In this document: piece by piece, positions 38,170-51,519 of the stretch
How the letters are laid out: the number at the start of each line of letters is the position of its first letter
Position numbering within the stretch: position 1 is the first letter of the stretch
Translations under genes and position numbers: made by a program
The notes under the pieces: model-generated
The model's input: only the letters and a program-made list of their open reading frames with translations
The model's database searches: none
What the model was told of the DNA's origin: nothing
DNA from: Phascolomyces articulosus
Lineage: Eukaryota > Mucoromycota > Mucoromycetes > Mucorales > Lichtheimiaceae
NCBI GenBank assembly: GCA_025677815.1
Contig: JAIXMP010000026.1
Span: 1-64,000 of the forward strand
Length of the DNA stretch: 64,000 nucleotides
Direction of reading: 5' to 3'

Positions 38170-38578
38170 TAAAGAAGACACTTCAAATATACAAAAAAAA
38201 AAGAGATTGGATGAAACATCCAACTTTTTTTTCTTGATTTTATATATATAAATATATATAATAAAAAAATAGTAATAAAAATAGTAATAAAATAATAATA
38301 ATAAAGACTTTACGGTTTGTAAGAAAAAGAAACTAAAAGAGTGGAAAGAAAACACACAGCTTGTAAAAATACAAAAAAAAAAAGCAATTCAATTGAGATT
38401 AAATAAAAAAAATGGGTGTGTATATATAGAAAAAGCATGATATACCTAGAAAGAAAGAAAACACTTCATGATAATGAAAATAAGAGGATGGGGTGCGTTG
38501 GATACAAACCACTAGACCCAAAAGGGGTTTAAAGCTTTCATAATGATCGATGATCGATTTTAAAACAAAAAAAAAATT
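38170..38578. other. Intergenic between convergent genes
   Basis: 3' flanks of THO1 (+) and the large kinase gene (-). AT-rich with AAT runs; no gene is supported. A GATCGATGATCGAT near-palindrome lies close to 38545-38560. Confidence 0.55.
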
Positions 38579-41500
38579 TTAACTAATAGTGCAATCTTCA
38601 GAAGACACACTAGCCGTAGATGAACTTTTACAATCTTTACGTTTTTTAATTAATTTTTCCACAGCTTCAGGATTCATATGTTGCAATGCCAATGTATGGG
38701 ATAAGAGGGCTTGATTTTGAATCAAGGCCCGTTGTTCTTGAGGTGTTAATCCAAGTGCTTTAGAATATTTTCGAATACTTTCTGCTTGTGGATGATTTTC
38801 CAGTGAAGGAGTACCGAAAATATCTTGTCGTGCATGATGCCAAGTGATTTCTTGGACCGCAGGATTGTTTTTACTATGAGTACTTTTCATGGAATCTTGA
38901 GAATTGGCTCGATCTTGACGGGATCGATTATAGATTTTTGCAGAAAACACCCACTATCCATATCAAAAATATTCGTTTGTTAATAAAGTGGTATGGGGAG
39001 GTGTGTATGTTTTTCCTTTTGGTAAGGTAAGGATAATGTGGATATACATCTACTTACATCATAAGAGGGTTGTTGGTCTTTTACTTTGGGTGGGCAGGAA
39101 AATGCCAATTTTTTACAATCTTCGTGACAAATCAAAGCACATACTATTATTATTATTTTTTTTAAAAAAAAAGGGTAAGTTATTACTCTATCCCATGATG
39201 TAGATTGAATTATATATATATATACCTTCACAGAAAATGGCTTGTGATTTCGTTAAATCACCACATACTTTGCATTCTACAACTATTATTATATAAAAAA
39301 GTAAAATGAGTATCATCCTTCTCTTTTAAATAAAAAATAGGAGGAAACTTTTTCTTACCTTTACCAAACGAAGTTTGAATGAATCGATGGGTGATATAAT
39401 CTTCATTAATACTACTGGCCAACCCACTATCATGAGAAATTCTCGAAGAATATCCCAAATCAGGCGATGCTGAACGTGCATTAGGGTGATGATGGGATGT
39501 GGTATCAACACGGGGTGGTAAATCATCCTCTCTTGGTGGCATTGACGAACGTAATGAAGAAGATGCTGGTTGTTGAGGTGTGGAAGGTTTCTGTTGTTGT
39601 TGTTGTTCTAATGGATGACAATAATCACTTGCCATAGAGACAGGACGTAATAAACTATTTCGTTTACTATGAGGCCGTTTATGTTGTTCAAGATAGGTTG
39701 AAATGCCATGAGTAGAAGAAGGGTGATTCTTTTTCATTCTTCGCTGATTTGCTCGAATCCAAGAATGTTCCTTGAGCTGTGTTGCTGTAGGTCGTTCTTC
39801 TGGATTCTTTTGAAAACAGCATAATAAAAAGCTATGCATTTCTTGAGAAATATTCACAGGTAAAGGTGGGTAATTGTCTTCAACAATACGAAACATGGCT
39901 GACATGGCAATCATGTCGGCATAAGGAGGTTTTCCTGTCACCAATTCCACCAAGGTACAACCCAAAGACCAAATATCGGATTTTGTCGAAGCACCTTTCA
40001 ATTCAATCACTTCGGGTGCCATCCAATTGGGGGTACCAGACACAGAACCAGGATCAGAAGCTTTAATCTTGAGATTCAAGGAGACACCAAAATCAGATAA
40101 TTTGACATCCCCCGTTTTGGTGGTTAAGATATTGGCGGCTTTTAAATCACAATGGACTACTTGGTTGGCATGTAAATATTCAAGACCATGGAGGATTTTG
40201 ATACAAAAGGAGGCGACCAGTTTTTCGGGAAAGGCACCAAAAGCTTTCAATGTGGACATGAGAGATCCGTTTTCGGCATATTCCAATACAATATTCATAT
40301 GATGTTTACTTCGAATAAATCCCAAGTATTGAATCACGTTGGAGTGACCTAATGTTTTCAATAACCCAACTTCTTTCTATATAAAATCATAGGTAAGAAC
40401 ACATGTGAAAGATAGATATATCTCTATTTTTTTTTAGTTTATCCACTTGCCATGATTTCTTTATCAAGTTCTGCATCTTCCAAGCGAATTCGTTTGACGG
40501 CAACAGTTTCACCTGTGGACATGTCCAATGCACGATAAACAGATCCAAATTGACCTTTACCAATACAATTACCAAGTTGCTATGAAAAAAAAAAAAACAT
40601 TTTTTTTGTTCAATACAATCCAAACAAACATATCATGACAACAAAAATGCAAAATGATGGAGACACTTACATATTGAGCACGTGTCAATCCATCTTTACT
40701 CTTGAGCAATAACTTTTCACGTCCTTTGGAACCATTATTTTCTTGTTTAATGACTTCCATGGACTTTAATAATTGACGATCTAATTTACGACCCAAACTT
40801 TCGGTTTGTTGATGCATTTCATTAATATGAGGATGATGTTGGGCTGCAAATGTAGCGCTCTTACGACGTTGTTCACGACGTTGTTGTTGTCTTTGTTGTT
40901 GTTGATCATCGCCTGGGGTAACTGAAGAAGGTGTTAAAGGTGTTTCTGAAGATCCAGAAGAAGAAGCAGAAGATAAAAAGGAATTGCAAGAAGATGCAGA
41001 TGAAGTACGTGATAAATCAGTACCTCCTACTAAATCATAACTCGTCTTGTTATTCAAATGAGCTCGACTATGAGATGAAAAGGCAGGTGCTGAGGGTCGA
41101 CGTAATTTTAAATCTTCGGCGGATTTACGACGTAATCGTTGTTGTTGATGACTGGAACGTCGTTTTTTGGAAGCAGGACGTAAAGGTGATTTAGGTGGTC
41201 GTACAAAGGAGGTATCCATATCCGTATTATTGTTGTTAGCGTTACTATGTTCATCACCAGGATGTTGTTGCTGTTGTTGAGAGGATATAGATGTAGTAAT
41301 AGTAGTAGAACAAGTAGGAGGAATCGTAGTCGTTGATGTAGAAGGGAGACCAAATATATCACGTACATCACGATAATGACTTACGGACGAGGCATTGTCA
41401 CACGAGGAAGGGTCTTGTCCTGCTGTGTTACCATGATTATCAATCGTACTAGCATTTGGTAGATTAAGAATCGGAGCATCTATAAAGTAGAAAAAAGGGA

Positions 41501-43449
41501 CACCATATCAAGCATTATTAGTCTCAATTATTTTATCACTCCTTTTTTTTATTTCTCTTTGGAAAAAAACCTCTCCCTTAAAAAAGACCCGTTCATATCC
41601 TCCATCCATAATAAATAAATTACAATTCATCATATAATCAAATATATAATAAATCATCATCCTAATCCAATTATGATTTGGTAATAAAATAAATATTGTT
41701 ACCTATCTCCTTGTCAATGGGTTGTTGAGTATATGATGAAGAAAAAGAGCTCTCCTTTACTTCATCTGAATCTCCTTCTACTTCCGCTACTACTATTACT
41801 TGTAATTTTTCTTTCTCCTGCTGTTCTTCTTTTTGTTGTTGCAGTGGTTCTTCTTCCTCATCAATATTATTTATCTTTGGTTTTTTCTTCTTTTTATTCT
41901 CTTGCTCCTTTTTAGTATAGGATTCGTGATAAGGCTCCTTTTCATTCATTATTGACTTTGTATACATTTGTGCAATCACTAAAATCGTATGAATAACCTA
42001 ACAAATATATATATTTATATGAAGAATGGATAAGTACTCTTTTCATGTTTGATAATATCCCTTTTTTCTTCATGGGAGAGAATTCATCCTGAGACACTAC
42101 TTTATTTTATAACTAAGAAAGTAATGCAGGAGAAAGTAGAAGGCTTGTGTGATGGTTGGAGGGAGAGAGAGATAGAGTATAGTTTTTTTTTTTTTAAAAA
42201 AAAAAAAAAAAAGTGAGAACTACTAACCGCTGGCATATCTTTTGCTTCAAAAAGATCAATTGTTTCAAACAATTGGGAATCATTTAATCCAAGCTACATC
42301 ATCATAATGAAATTAGAAAGACAAGTGTGTAAGTAGTGAGAAGGGAATAGATAAGTTGAGTATGTATTATAATATAAGCTATCAATCCCTTTCTAATTGA
42401 CAACTCTCTTCCCCTTTCTTTCTATTCTATGGTTTCTCTCTCCCTTTCTCTTTCTCTCTTCCAAGTCACTAACCCTCCTCTCTCTTTCTCTCTCTCTCTC
42501 TCTCGATAATAAAAGAAGCCTGGGACATATATGTAACCAAGCCCAAACATAAAAGTTTACCTGTCTAGCTCCTTGTAAAAATCGAGTAATATTATCCATC
42601 TAACAACGACAAAATTTCGTTATTATTATTATTATTATTATTATTGTCATTTAGAGATGATATTTACCTTGATAAACGATAAATCTCGTTGTCCAACATG
42701 TTTAATAGTACCAGGTCTTAACTTATTTACCAAACTAAAAGAATATAAATTAATTGATTGTGTAAGTGAGATAATATAAAATGATGATTCAACCTTTATC
42801 CTCCTCTTTCCCTCCCCTCGCCCCTCTCGCCCGCGCAAAACAAGAAAATGTCATCGTTTTTTTGTTTCGGTATTGTATAAATACAATAATAATCATATAT
42901 ATTTGGGGAATTCCCTTCAATTCCCCTCACTTTTTTTTTTTTACATGTGTAAAAAAAAAAAGTGAAACGGGCATTTAAGCGCATAGGGTCAAAAGGGAAA
43001 AAAAGAAAAATAGGATAATAACGCACACTATCCATTCTATCACAACATCTCACATAGCTATATACATCTACATAATCATTCTCTATGGATAGATAGGTCT
43101 TCCCCTTCCCCTTTTTTTAAAAAAAAATAGAATATAAAATAAGAATATAATATAATAATAAAAAGAATACATACTTGCATAATAATACGCCATCTTTCAA
43201 TTCATCATGTAAATGACCCATTTCAATGGGTGTATGTTGATAATCTTCCAATATCGAATTTAAAAAATCAACAACGGTTTGTTCATCATGATGTAGTTGA
43301 TCTTGTTTCATTTTATCAAATAAAAGATCAGCTCCACTTTTGGATCGAGCGATTCGATTTTGTACTGTAGTCGATGAAGTAGGTGATAATAAAGAAGAGG
43401 ATGTTGTTGATAAACAAGCCGTATGCGTAGCGGATGCAATCACCGTCAT
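38579..43449 (-). CDS. Calponin-homology / Cdc7-SepH-like protein kinase / C1 domain fusion
   Basis: Ser/Thr kinase of the STE/Cdc15-Cdc7-SepH type, which in fungi drives septation signalling (family knowledge). Eleven exons: 43175-43449, 42668-42734, 42561-42599, 42228-42293, 41703-41997, 40671-41479, 40451-40579, 39359-40376, 39226-39282, 39058-39143 and 38579-38953; 1071 residues, all phases consistent. Residues about 50-160 form a calponin-homology domain (KDGVLLCNLVNKLRPG, MDNITRFLQGAR, LFETIDLFEAKDMPAVIHTI). A disordered region follows. The kinase domain starts at 518: glycine loop GKGQFGSVY (525-532), Lys546, HCDLKAANIL (Asp637; Cys636 replaces the usual HRD Arg), DFG 655-657, then SGTPNWMAPEVIEL. 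A C1 domain follows (about 890-943: HRF, CKVCGD, CEVCALICHEDC, AFSC). The intron at 40377-40450 has a GC-AG boundary. Confidence 0.88.
42490..42504. repeat. TC microsatellite in intron of the kinase gene
   Basis: A dinucleotide TC run lies in the intron between exons 3 and 4; no effect on splicing is apparent. Confidence 0.6.
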
Positions 43450-45197
43450 CTTTTATTCGTTGCTGTTGTTGTCGTCGTCGTCGTCAATGTTGTTGTTACT
43501 TCAATTATATATATATCAAAAATAAGAGTAATATTAAAGAGTTATAAGAGATTATATTAATAGTAATAGTAGAAGTAGTAGTAGAAGTAAAATAATAAAG
43601 TATAGTAGTAATACTATGTGTAATAGAAATAGTAACTACACAACTTGAAATATTGGGAGGTTTTTTTTTTTTTTACAACTACACAAGAAAATTAATGATA
43701 ACAAAAAAAAAAAAAAAAAAAAAAAGAAAAGAAAGAAAGAATTAAAAAGAACTTGATATGTAATAAAGAAGAATGAAAGAAAAATAAGAGAAAAGAGAAA
43801 AAGACTTGGATTTTCTTTTTCTTTTCTTTTTTTTTTTTACTGCTTGTTCATGCCACCCAAATCCCATCATATAACTTAAAGAAGGAGAAGGGCCATGAGT
43901 TTTTTTTTTTTTTTTTTTTAGTGCTGATCATCAGTACCTCCTTGAAGTAAAATTATATAAATATTTTCATTATTACTTACCACTAACTAACTACCTCTAA
44001 AATCTATCGATAGATGATAATAGATGAACGATATTATATAGAGTTTATTCTATTTTATTAGAATCTGAGTTGTTTCTCTCCCTTTACCATCATTGAAATA
44101 AGTGTTATGTGAAAAAAGAAGACCCGCCCTTGCATAAGAACACACCGATGAACGCATAATTATTTTTTTTTAAAGTTTTCACACTACCATATACACACAT
44201 AGGTACATATTTTTTACACGTTTGAAATGAATGTTTTGGAGTCAAGACAACAGTTGGAATGGTTGTTGATCACTCATCCTTCTTCTCTATAGTTCAAAAA
44301 ATAAGGATCAAAAAGTTGACTAGAACGAGGTTGGTTTTTACTACCTTTTTATTTGCCTTTGATAATATCAAAATACCATGGATTATCCCATTTGTCACTG
44401 ATACTTTTATTTTCACTTTGCCTCAATATCAAGCTCTCCTTCCCCCTTGAAATATATATATATATTATAAAGAATAAAAAAAAAGCCTTCTCCCCTTTCT
44501 CCTTTATTATAGGAGAGAAAGAAAAAATACCTAAAAAAGCACAGTCAGTTCAGATGGTAAGAAAAAATAAGTCATTAATAAAAAAGAAAATTAGAAGAGT
44601 AATATAAAAATAGAGAGTATCGTACGTAGTCAACATCTTTTTTTTTATGGATAATGAATCGGATAAATGGTCTAAATTATATGACCCCTATTAATAATCC
44701 TAGTATCATAGAAGCGGAAACGAAAAGAAAAAGGGGAATGAAACCTATTATCCAAAAAGAGCGGGCGCGGTTGTTATTGTTGGTTGTATATTCTATGGCC
44801 AAGATTTGGGATATTATATCCTACGATGATAAGTTAGTATATAGTAATCATGTTCTCTTTTACTATGAAATATTTAGACTATAGAAGAGAAGAAAGGTAC
44901 GCGGGTGAGAGAAAAAGGAGGAGGAAGAGCTTTTTGTCAAATAAAACAATTTACTAAAAAGTTGCCATATAACAAGATAATAATAATAAAACATATGAAG
45001 CCAGATAATCCATTGTTCCTAGATTTATCCCAAGGATCATAATGATGAGGATGAAGATCTTCAGAAAGCGCCTCTCTTTTGTGGTAGTATTACAATAATT
45101 ATTAATAAGGATCCTATTATTATTTGAGGATGGTTTTAATATCTTTTTCTATATTTGCCACATTCATATATTATAATAAATGATGATGCTGATTAAA

Positions 45198-45350
45198 TAG
45201 TAGTAGTAGTAGTAGTAGTAGAGAAAAAATATGTTCTTTTATACTACACGTGTATATTCATTAACATTTATACAATAGAAAAGTAATTCATTATATTAAT
45301 AGTATTACGTAGTAGTGGGTTATCTACTACTTCTACTACTACTACTACTT
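45198..45350. repeat. Inverted AGT / ACT microsatellite pair
   Basis: AGT repeats (45198-45222) and ACT repeats (45325-45350) are reverse complements separated by about 100 bases and could form a hairpin in single-stranded DNA or RNA. Confidence 0.6.
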
Positions 45351-47288
45351 ACTAGATACAACTTGATTCATTGAAAAATTACCATTCTTGGTCAGTGAGC
45401 ACAGGCAAATAAAAATGTACAATCAAATCCAAACTTTTTATTCCTTATTTAAGGAGAAAGATAGACCATTATCCTCTCCTTTTTTTTTCTTCTTTTTTGT
45501 CCTCCTTCTATTTTAGATATTCATCCCACGTCCTTTATATATATATATATATATCAATCCGTGCTCAAATTCTTTATTATCTATAATGCACCGACCAACG
45601 AATAGCTAATAATATACGACTCACTTCTAGTAACAGTAGTCGTACTCTACTTGTAATATTTTCCCCCTTTTGAGAATTATATGTAATATTATGTCTCCCT
45701 CTTTTCATAAGTAGTAAAGAAAAAAAAGGGAGAGGAAATCCTATATTATATAAATCAAGTGTATTTCATTTTTTTATTTTCCTTCGTCCAAATAATGTCA
45801 TTTTCACACAATAGATACATACGTACATGCGTACAAAGAGTAACCATTTATTTCTATTAAACTATATTTATAAAACCCTATTCTATAAACCTTAGTTTTT
45901 ATGATAATGTGCATGTTGTAAAGAATATATTTCCATAAAAAGAAGGAACATATACCTATCCTGCCATCATTACCTATGTTATTATTCTATACGTAGAACT
46001 AAAAAAAAAATGCCAACAAAACGGAAAACGGAAGAATGATGATGGATAAAGTTAGTATTATTTATGCAAATAGTTCAAGAGTAAAGTAATCCATCCTGTT
46101 GTTGTCGCTTCTTTTTTATTGAATTAACATATGTCATTTGTTTATAAAAAGTGGACTAGAAGAGTCGAACCCGGGAATGAGTTGTTCCATTTGTTTTTAT
46201 GATGAATTGTTTTTACAAGGATGATAATTCTCGAATATATGTGAACACATTTGTGAGTATAAATAGGTTCACATATTTACATAAACAAAAACAAAATACT
46301 TACTACTAAGTAGTAATGTACAAGGAAATCCAAAGATCTGAAACTATTTACCAATTAAAGTAAGTGATAGTAGTAAGACAGTGAAAAACACCATCAGATG
46401 ATGTGACTACCTGCATTAAAATAAATAATGAGAGTGACAGGTAGCAGCACCTGGGAACTTGCAGTCATTTTTTATATTTTTCTCCTTTTTTCTTGACTCA
46501 GGGTACATCTATCATCATAGCTAGTGATAGTAGAAAAGATGATTGGAGTTAAATCTTTAGGATAAAAGTGAGTAATGGATGGATAATATATAAACGTGAC
46601 TATTACTACAACTACAACTACTACTTATTCACTTGTTACCGCAATAGTTATGTGATAGTAGTAATCCCAGTTTTTTTTTTTTCTTGCCTGTAAAAAAGTA
46701 AAAGGTAGGTAGTCATGCACATTACCCAACATAGCATGTACATGAAGATGCATTTAAATATGCGTTACAGAATCTAACTTTGTAAAAAAGAAAGCAGGAC
46801 TTGGTCTATGCGTCAATATATATATATTAATTACTGGAGGAGGATGTTATCTATATTAAAGAACGTTCTTTAAATAAGAATAATTTATCTCCTTCTTTTC
46901 ATTCTATACACCCCTCTTGTTCTTCTCGCTTATAATTAAATATACATAATATTATAATGATGATGATGTCAATAGAGGTAGGTAATAAGTATTGTATAAT
47001 AAGCCATGTCAAAAAAAAAAAAAAAAAGAATACTGTTAACCTCTTGATGATGTGGGGGAAATTAGAGTGACGAAGGATGATTCAATTTTGGGGGGAGGCC
47101 GGAATGAAGCACACCGATAGATTTTATTTTATTTATTCAACCTGTCAGGTTCAGGGTATTTGATTGGTTGAATAAAGAGGTTATGTCTTTATGTTGACAA
47201 TGTATATAATAATATACTATTAACACACACATTTTAATCCAAACTTAAGGTCTCAGGCCGAAAAGTTGTTTATCACTTTTTTTTCTCA

Positions 47289-47326
<38 letters not shown>
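47289..47326 (+). repeat. CTA trinucleotide microsatellite
   Basis: About 12 CTA/ACT units in a row, about 1 kb upstream of the homeodomain gene start. Confidence 0.75.
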
Positions 47327-47953
47327 TTACTAGTACTAAAATGATGGAGTTACATGTTGATATTTATATCAAATATGGCACCATCTTCATAAATAAAAAG
47401 TTATTTTCCGCATGATGCGTTCCTTTCGCCATTTTTTTAACAAAAGGGACGAAAGCGTGGCAATTTTTTCCCTTGTCAAAAAGAGAGTAGAATAATATAA
47501 TAAGTATCTTCTTGATTATAGAATCCCTTTAAGAAAACTTTCTTCATACCACCAAATCAAGCAACTTTCACGATATATTATAATGAAGTGTATGTCTATT
47601 ATATCCAAGTATATACTTCTTTAGTTTCCCGCCTCTTTTTTTTTTACTCCGTATTTTTTTACTGTCACTAAAAAACATGATGCTAATAAATAAACCCATT
47701 TGCAATCGATATTTTAACATTGAAAAAAGAAGAAAAAAGAGTAAATCCCCCTTGAATGATGAACACCTTTTTTAAATAAATAAATAAATAAAGATAAACG
47801 CGGGATTCTCCACTACCCATTAAGTGAAGACCCCCCCCCCTTTCTTCAGCTATTTTAACTATCCTACAGCATATAGAGAGTGTATCATTGAACACCCCCT
47901 CACATTCCTATCATCGATTCTTACACACCAAAAGGAAGAATAGATACAAAAAG

Positions 47954-47984
<31 letters not shown>

Positions 47985-48347
47985 CAACCACGCATACATA
48001 CATAATCATATCATCATTACAACACGAAAAAGACCCTTTTTTTTTTACTTATAAACCATCCACAAAAAAAAGTCAGCCTTTTTTTTTATATATATAAATA
48101 AATATAGTAGCTTTCTATCGTTATATTTTCTTTTTTCTTCTTCTTCTATTTCCTCTTTTCTTCCCTTTTTTTTTTTCTACTCGTCTCAAAAATTTATTGT
48201 GTACAAATATTTATATATATAAAAACAAAAAATAATCCACTTTTTATTATTATTATTATTGAAGGAGCGAAAAAAATATTCCTTAAGCCTCATTTTATTA
48301 TTGAACCCTTTTTATTTTATGATCAACAATAAATATCTGTGAAAACT

Positions 48348-49762
48348 ATGCTATCAACAACAACAACGAACGCGAACGGATTTGTCAATGGTACTACTAT
48401 GGACATTGGACCTACGACTTGTCATGACGAACAACAACAACAATATACGCCACCATTACCTTCTGCATGTTATTGTGCGGATTGTTATTCATCCTCTTCA
48501 TCGACTTGTTCCATTCAAGATGATACGTGTTCATTAATGGAAAATGCTAGTGGTCCTATTGTCACAGGAGGAGAAATAGGAATAATAGGAGAAGGTGTCG
48601 ATGGAATGTCAGGAACAACAGGAGGTTGGTGTTTAGCTCCTAACCCCGTGTCTTGTTCTTCTTCTCATCCTACTTCATCTTCTTGTTCAGGGTCTTTAAT
48701 AGACCCTGCTTATACGATGACCAATGCAAAGGCGAGCAATCATTCTCCATATCAACAACAACCACAGGTCATTTGTGATTGTTGTTATCCACCTACAGCC
48801 ATGACCAATGAAGAATTTAAACCTGCTTTTTATAATCCTTTTGAAGTGAAACATCGTCGACGTACATCACGTGCTCAATTCAAAGTCTTGGAAAAAACAT
48901 TCCATGAAAATCCAAAACCGAATGCTCATAAACGTCGCTCACTTGCTCAAAAATTGGGTATGACACCAAGAGGTGTTCAAGTATGGTTTCAAAATCGACG
49001 TGCCAAAGCAAAAGCACAACAACGACGTGAGCAACAACAACAAATGACATCCCCTTCTTCGTCTACGACACCTTCTTTATCTACCACCACGCATCTTCCT
49101 ATGATGGTCGATACAAGTATGGTATCATCATCAACTGTAGCTCCGCCCATGCAACGACAGCATAGTAATGCATCATCATCCTATAGTGTTGAACCATTGA
49201 CAACTCCTATTACACCAATGGATATGTTTTCTTTTCTTGATCAACAGCAACAAGTACCTTCCTATCCTCAATCTTTTGGATTAGACCATTCAGAAGGAGA
49301 AAAAGAAGAGGAAATGATGATGGCCGGAAAATGGGATCTTGTGCCTGGATTAATGTATTCTTCTTCGGAAACCGAATTGATGAATCATCCTTCTACCAAC
49401 AAGATGGTAACACTGGATCGCGTGACGGAGACTGACACAACAAATACAACAGCCACTGCAGCTTTTACCGCCTTATTTGACCCATATTTTGGTGACCTCA
49501 AGCGGACCTCTTATCCATCGACCATTACACAACAGCAACAACCGATGATGATCAACACACAGCAATTAGATTTTAATGAGGTAAAAAGTTTAGTTCTCTT
49601 GCTGAGTTCTATATCTGAAACAACTGACATGATTGTTTTTTTTATTATTGTTATTTATAGGCCACACGTAGACTATCGGAACCCATTTATAACAATGCCG
49701 ATCTTGATTTGAATTGGGTGAATCCTACTCCACCCACAACCACGTTTAATGGCTTCGCATAA
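48348..49762 (+). CDS. Homeodomain transcription factor
   Basis: Nuclear DNA-binding protein. Exons are 48348-49580 and 49661-49762, giving 444 residues. A Ser/Gln/Cys-rich N-terminus (several CYCADC-like and CDCCYPP cysteine patches) precedes the homeodomain at about residues 168-228. It begins HRRRTSRAQFKVLEKTF, has a middle helix SLAQKLGMTPRG, and the recognition helix VQVWFQNRRAKAKAQQRR with the invariant W, F, N and R. It is a typical 60-residue (non-TALE) homeodomain of the fungal Pah1/Hoy1/Yox1 type; the exact orthologue cannot be named. The rest is low complexity. The start at 48348 was chosen because a GTG lies in frame just upstream but no ATG does. It is preceded by a long gene-free region. 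Confidence 0.88.
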
Positions 49763-50466
49763 ACAAAAATACAAACATACACAACACCTTCTTATTATTT
49801 TCTATTATATATATCATTTTTACACCTACATTTTTTTTATTATGCCTATATATTTTCATTCCTACTACCACTTCTTCTTGTCCATTTTTTTCTATTATAT
49901 ATATACATTTATTTCCTACATTTAATAGTATGCCATTTTTAATTTCTTTCAAACTCTGTTCACCCAACATTCCATATGTTTTTCTTATTATATATGCTTT
50001 ATATAGCCATCCACACATTTCACATTTCTTCTTTAATATTGGCCGGTCAGACAAAAAATTATATACTCTTTTTTTTTTTCTCTATATATACATATGCTAA
50101 TTTCTTTCCACCTCTTGTAAAAAAAAAAAAACTAACTTATGTACATATTACTCGTTCTTCTATATTATTATTATTATTATTGGTTTTTTTTCTCACATTA
50201 CAGCGCCTCTCCTCCCCTTTCAATTTTATACATAATCATACACTTTTTTTTACTACACTTACTCTATAGCATCCTTTCATCTATACACGTTTATACACAT
50301 TCTTCAATTATTATGTAATGCACCAAATTTTTGATATGGAGAAACTTAATTTCCACTCATCTCCCCCCTTCTCTTTTTTTTTTTAACTTTTTAGTAGACA
50401 AATAACATAATATTATACATTCTCTCTCTATAAAAAAAACAATAACAAACAAAAAAATCTCTTATT
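49763..50466. other. Intergenic between convergent genes
   Basis: T-rich 3' flanks of the homeodomain gene and SNU23; no supported gene. Confidence 0.55.
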
Positions 50467-51519
50467 TTATTCTGTTTTGGAAGTACCAAATCCTGAAAAT
50501 CCCATCATTTTAGCCATCTCATCCTCCTCTTCTCCTTCTCCTTCTCCTTCATGTTCTTTAGAGTGTTTTTTCTTTTTAGCTTCTTTCTTTTGTCGTTTTC
50601 GTTCTTTTCTTTGCCGTTTTTCCTCTTCTTCTTGTTGTTTTAAGGATGCTACTCGAGAATCCAAATCTAAAAAAAAAAAAAAAAAAAACATTGGATGTTG
50701 AAAGTTAAGTGACATACGCATCTCTTGATGTTGTCTTTTATATATAAGTTTTACCATATTCTTCTTCTTCGGGTGCTTCCTTTTTTCGTTTTAACATGGC
50801 CAATCGATCTTTGACCGAACTCACGGAAGCTCGTTCTACTTTTAATTGAACACCTACATTTTGTTGATCTATAATCCACAAAAAAAAAAGATAGTTTAAT
50901 ATATATAGATTGTTTTTTTTTTTTGGATGATTGTGATCCTCTTCTACTACTTTTTTTTCTTCCTTAACAAACAAACAAATCATCATCTCACCCAAAAAAA
51001 AAAGAGTGACTTACGCTTACGACCATTGATATGATCCAAATAATTCACACTATCTTTGACGACAATATCACATGCTTTACAATAAAAACCAGGTTGTCTT
51101 GATGCTTCACCCGATGCTCCTCCTTGCACCACTTGAATCTTGCCAAGATTCGAATCCAGCGAAAGTCGATTTTCACGCATCTTCATTAATTCTTTGGGTT
51201 GATCTAATCCTTCATCCTTTTTGGGTTTAATGGCAGGTAAGCCACGTCGTTTACGATCCTCATTTTTTTCTTTTAACCGATCGCGTTCCTCTCGTGCTTT
51301 TGCTTTTTCCGCATATTCGGATCGATCCCATGTACGACGAAAATCAGTATCGCCCTAATGTTGATCCATGAGAGGTCAGTTTTTAAAAATAATGGACAAG
51401 CAAAAAAAAAATAATAAAAAAAAATAAGGGGGGGGGACTTTTTATTTAAAAACCAATGGCGTTGAATCCAGTGAATTCAGAATGATACTTACTGCTTTAC
51501 CAGCACCATAGGCACTCAT
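50467..51519 (-). CDS. SNU23: Snu23/ZMAT2-type U4/U6.U5 tri-snRNP zinc-finger protein
   Basis: Spliceosomal protein of the pre-B/B complex (established). Exons are 51493-51519, 51015-51354, 50755-50868 and 50467-50666, giving 226 residues. The N-terminus (SAYGAGKAGDTDFRRTWDR) is followed by a charged helix with RKRRGLPAIKPK. The matrin-type C2H2 finger has FYCKACDIVVKDSVNYLDH and INGRKHQQNVG. Downstream come VERASVSSVKDRLAMLKRKK and EEEYDLDSRV. The C-terminus is a Lys/Glu/Arg-rich coiled region ending MGFSGFGTSKTE, as in ZMAT2. The tail-to-head gap to the reductase gene behind it is 123 bases on the same strand, so its promoter must be short or overlap the other gene's 3' end. Confidence 0.93.

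Larger units (their letters stand above)
43450..48347. other. 4.9-kb gene-free, microsatellite-rich region upstream of the homeodomain gene
   Basis: No domain-bearing frame or RNA gene was found. Contents are a poly-A run near 43701-43724, a second T/A-rich block near 43900-43920, AGT repeats at 45198-45222 facing complementary ACT repeats at 45325-45350, a CTA run at 47289-47326, and TA tracts near 45538-45555 and 47961-47986. A frame at 44654-44884 was examined and shows nothing recognisable. It is flanked by the 5' ends of two divergent genes, so it may hold extended regulatory DNA. Confidence 0.55.

Noticed and set aside
38540..38562. Near-palindromic GATCGAT cluster as an operator
   Set aside because: It lies between two convergent 3' ends, where a promoter operator is not expected.
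40387..40623. Reading frame through the GC-AG intron of the kinase gene
   Set aside because: It is in a different frame from the kinase domain and breaks the conserved catalytic sequence.
44654..44884. 76-residue + strand frame in the gene desert
   Set aside because: No motif, no splice partner and no clear start context; indistinguishable from chance.
46151..46175. tRNA-like B-box word (GAGTCGAACCCGGG) suggesting a minus-strand tRNA
   Set aside because: No acceptor-stem pairing, D-arm or anticodon arm can be drawn around it; at most a tRNA fragment.
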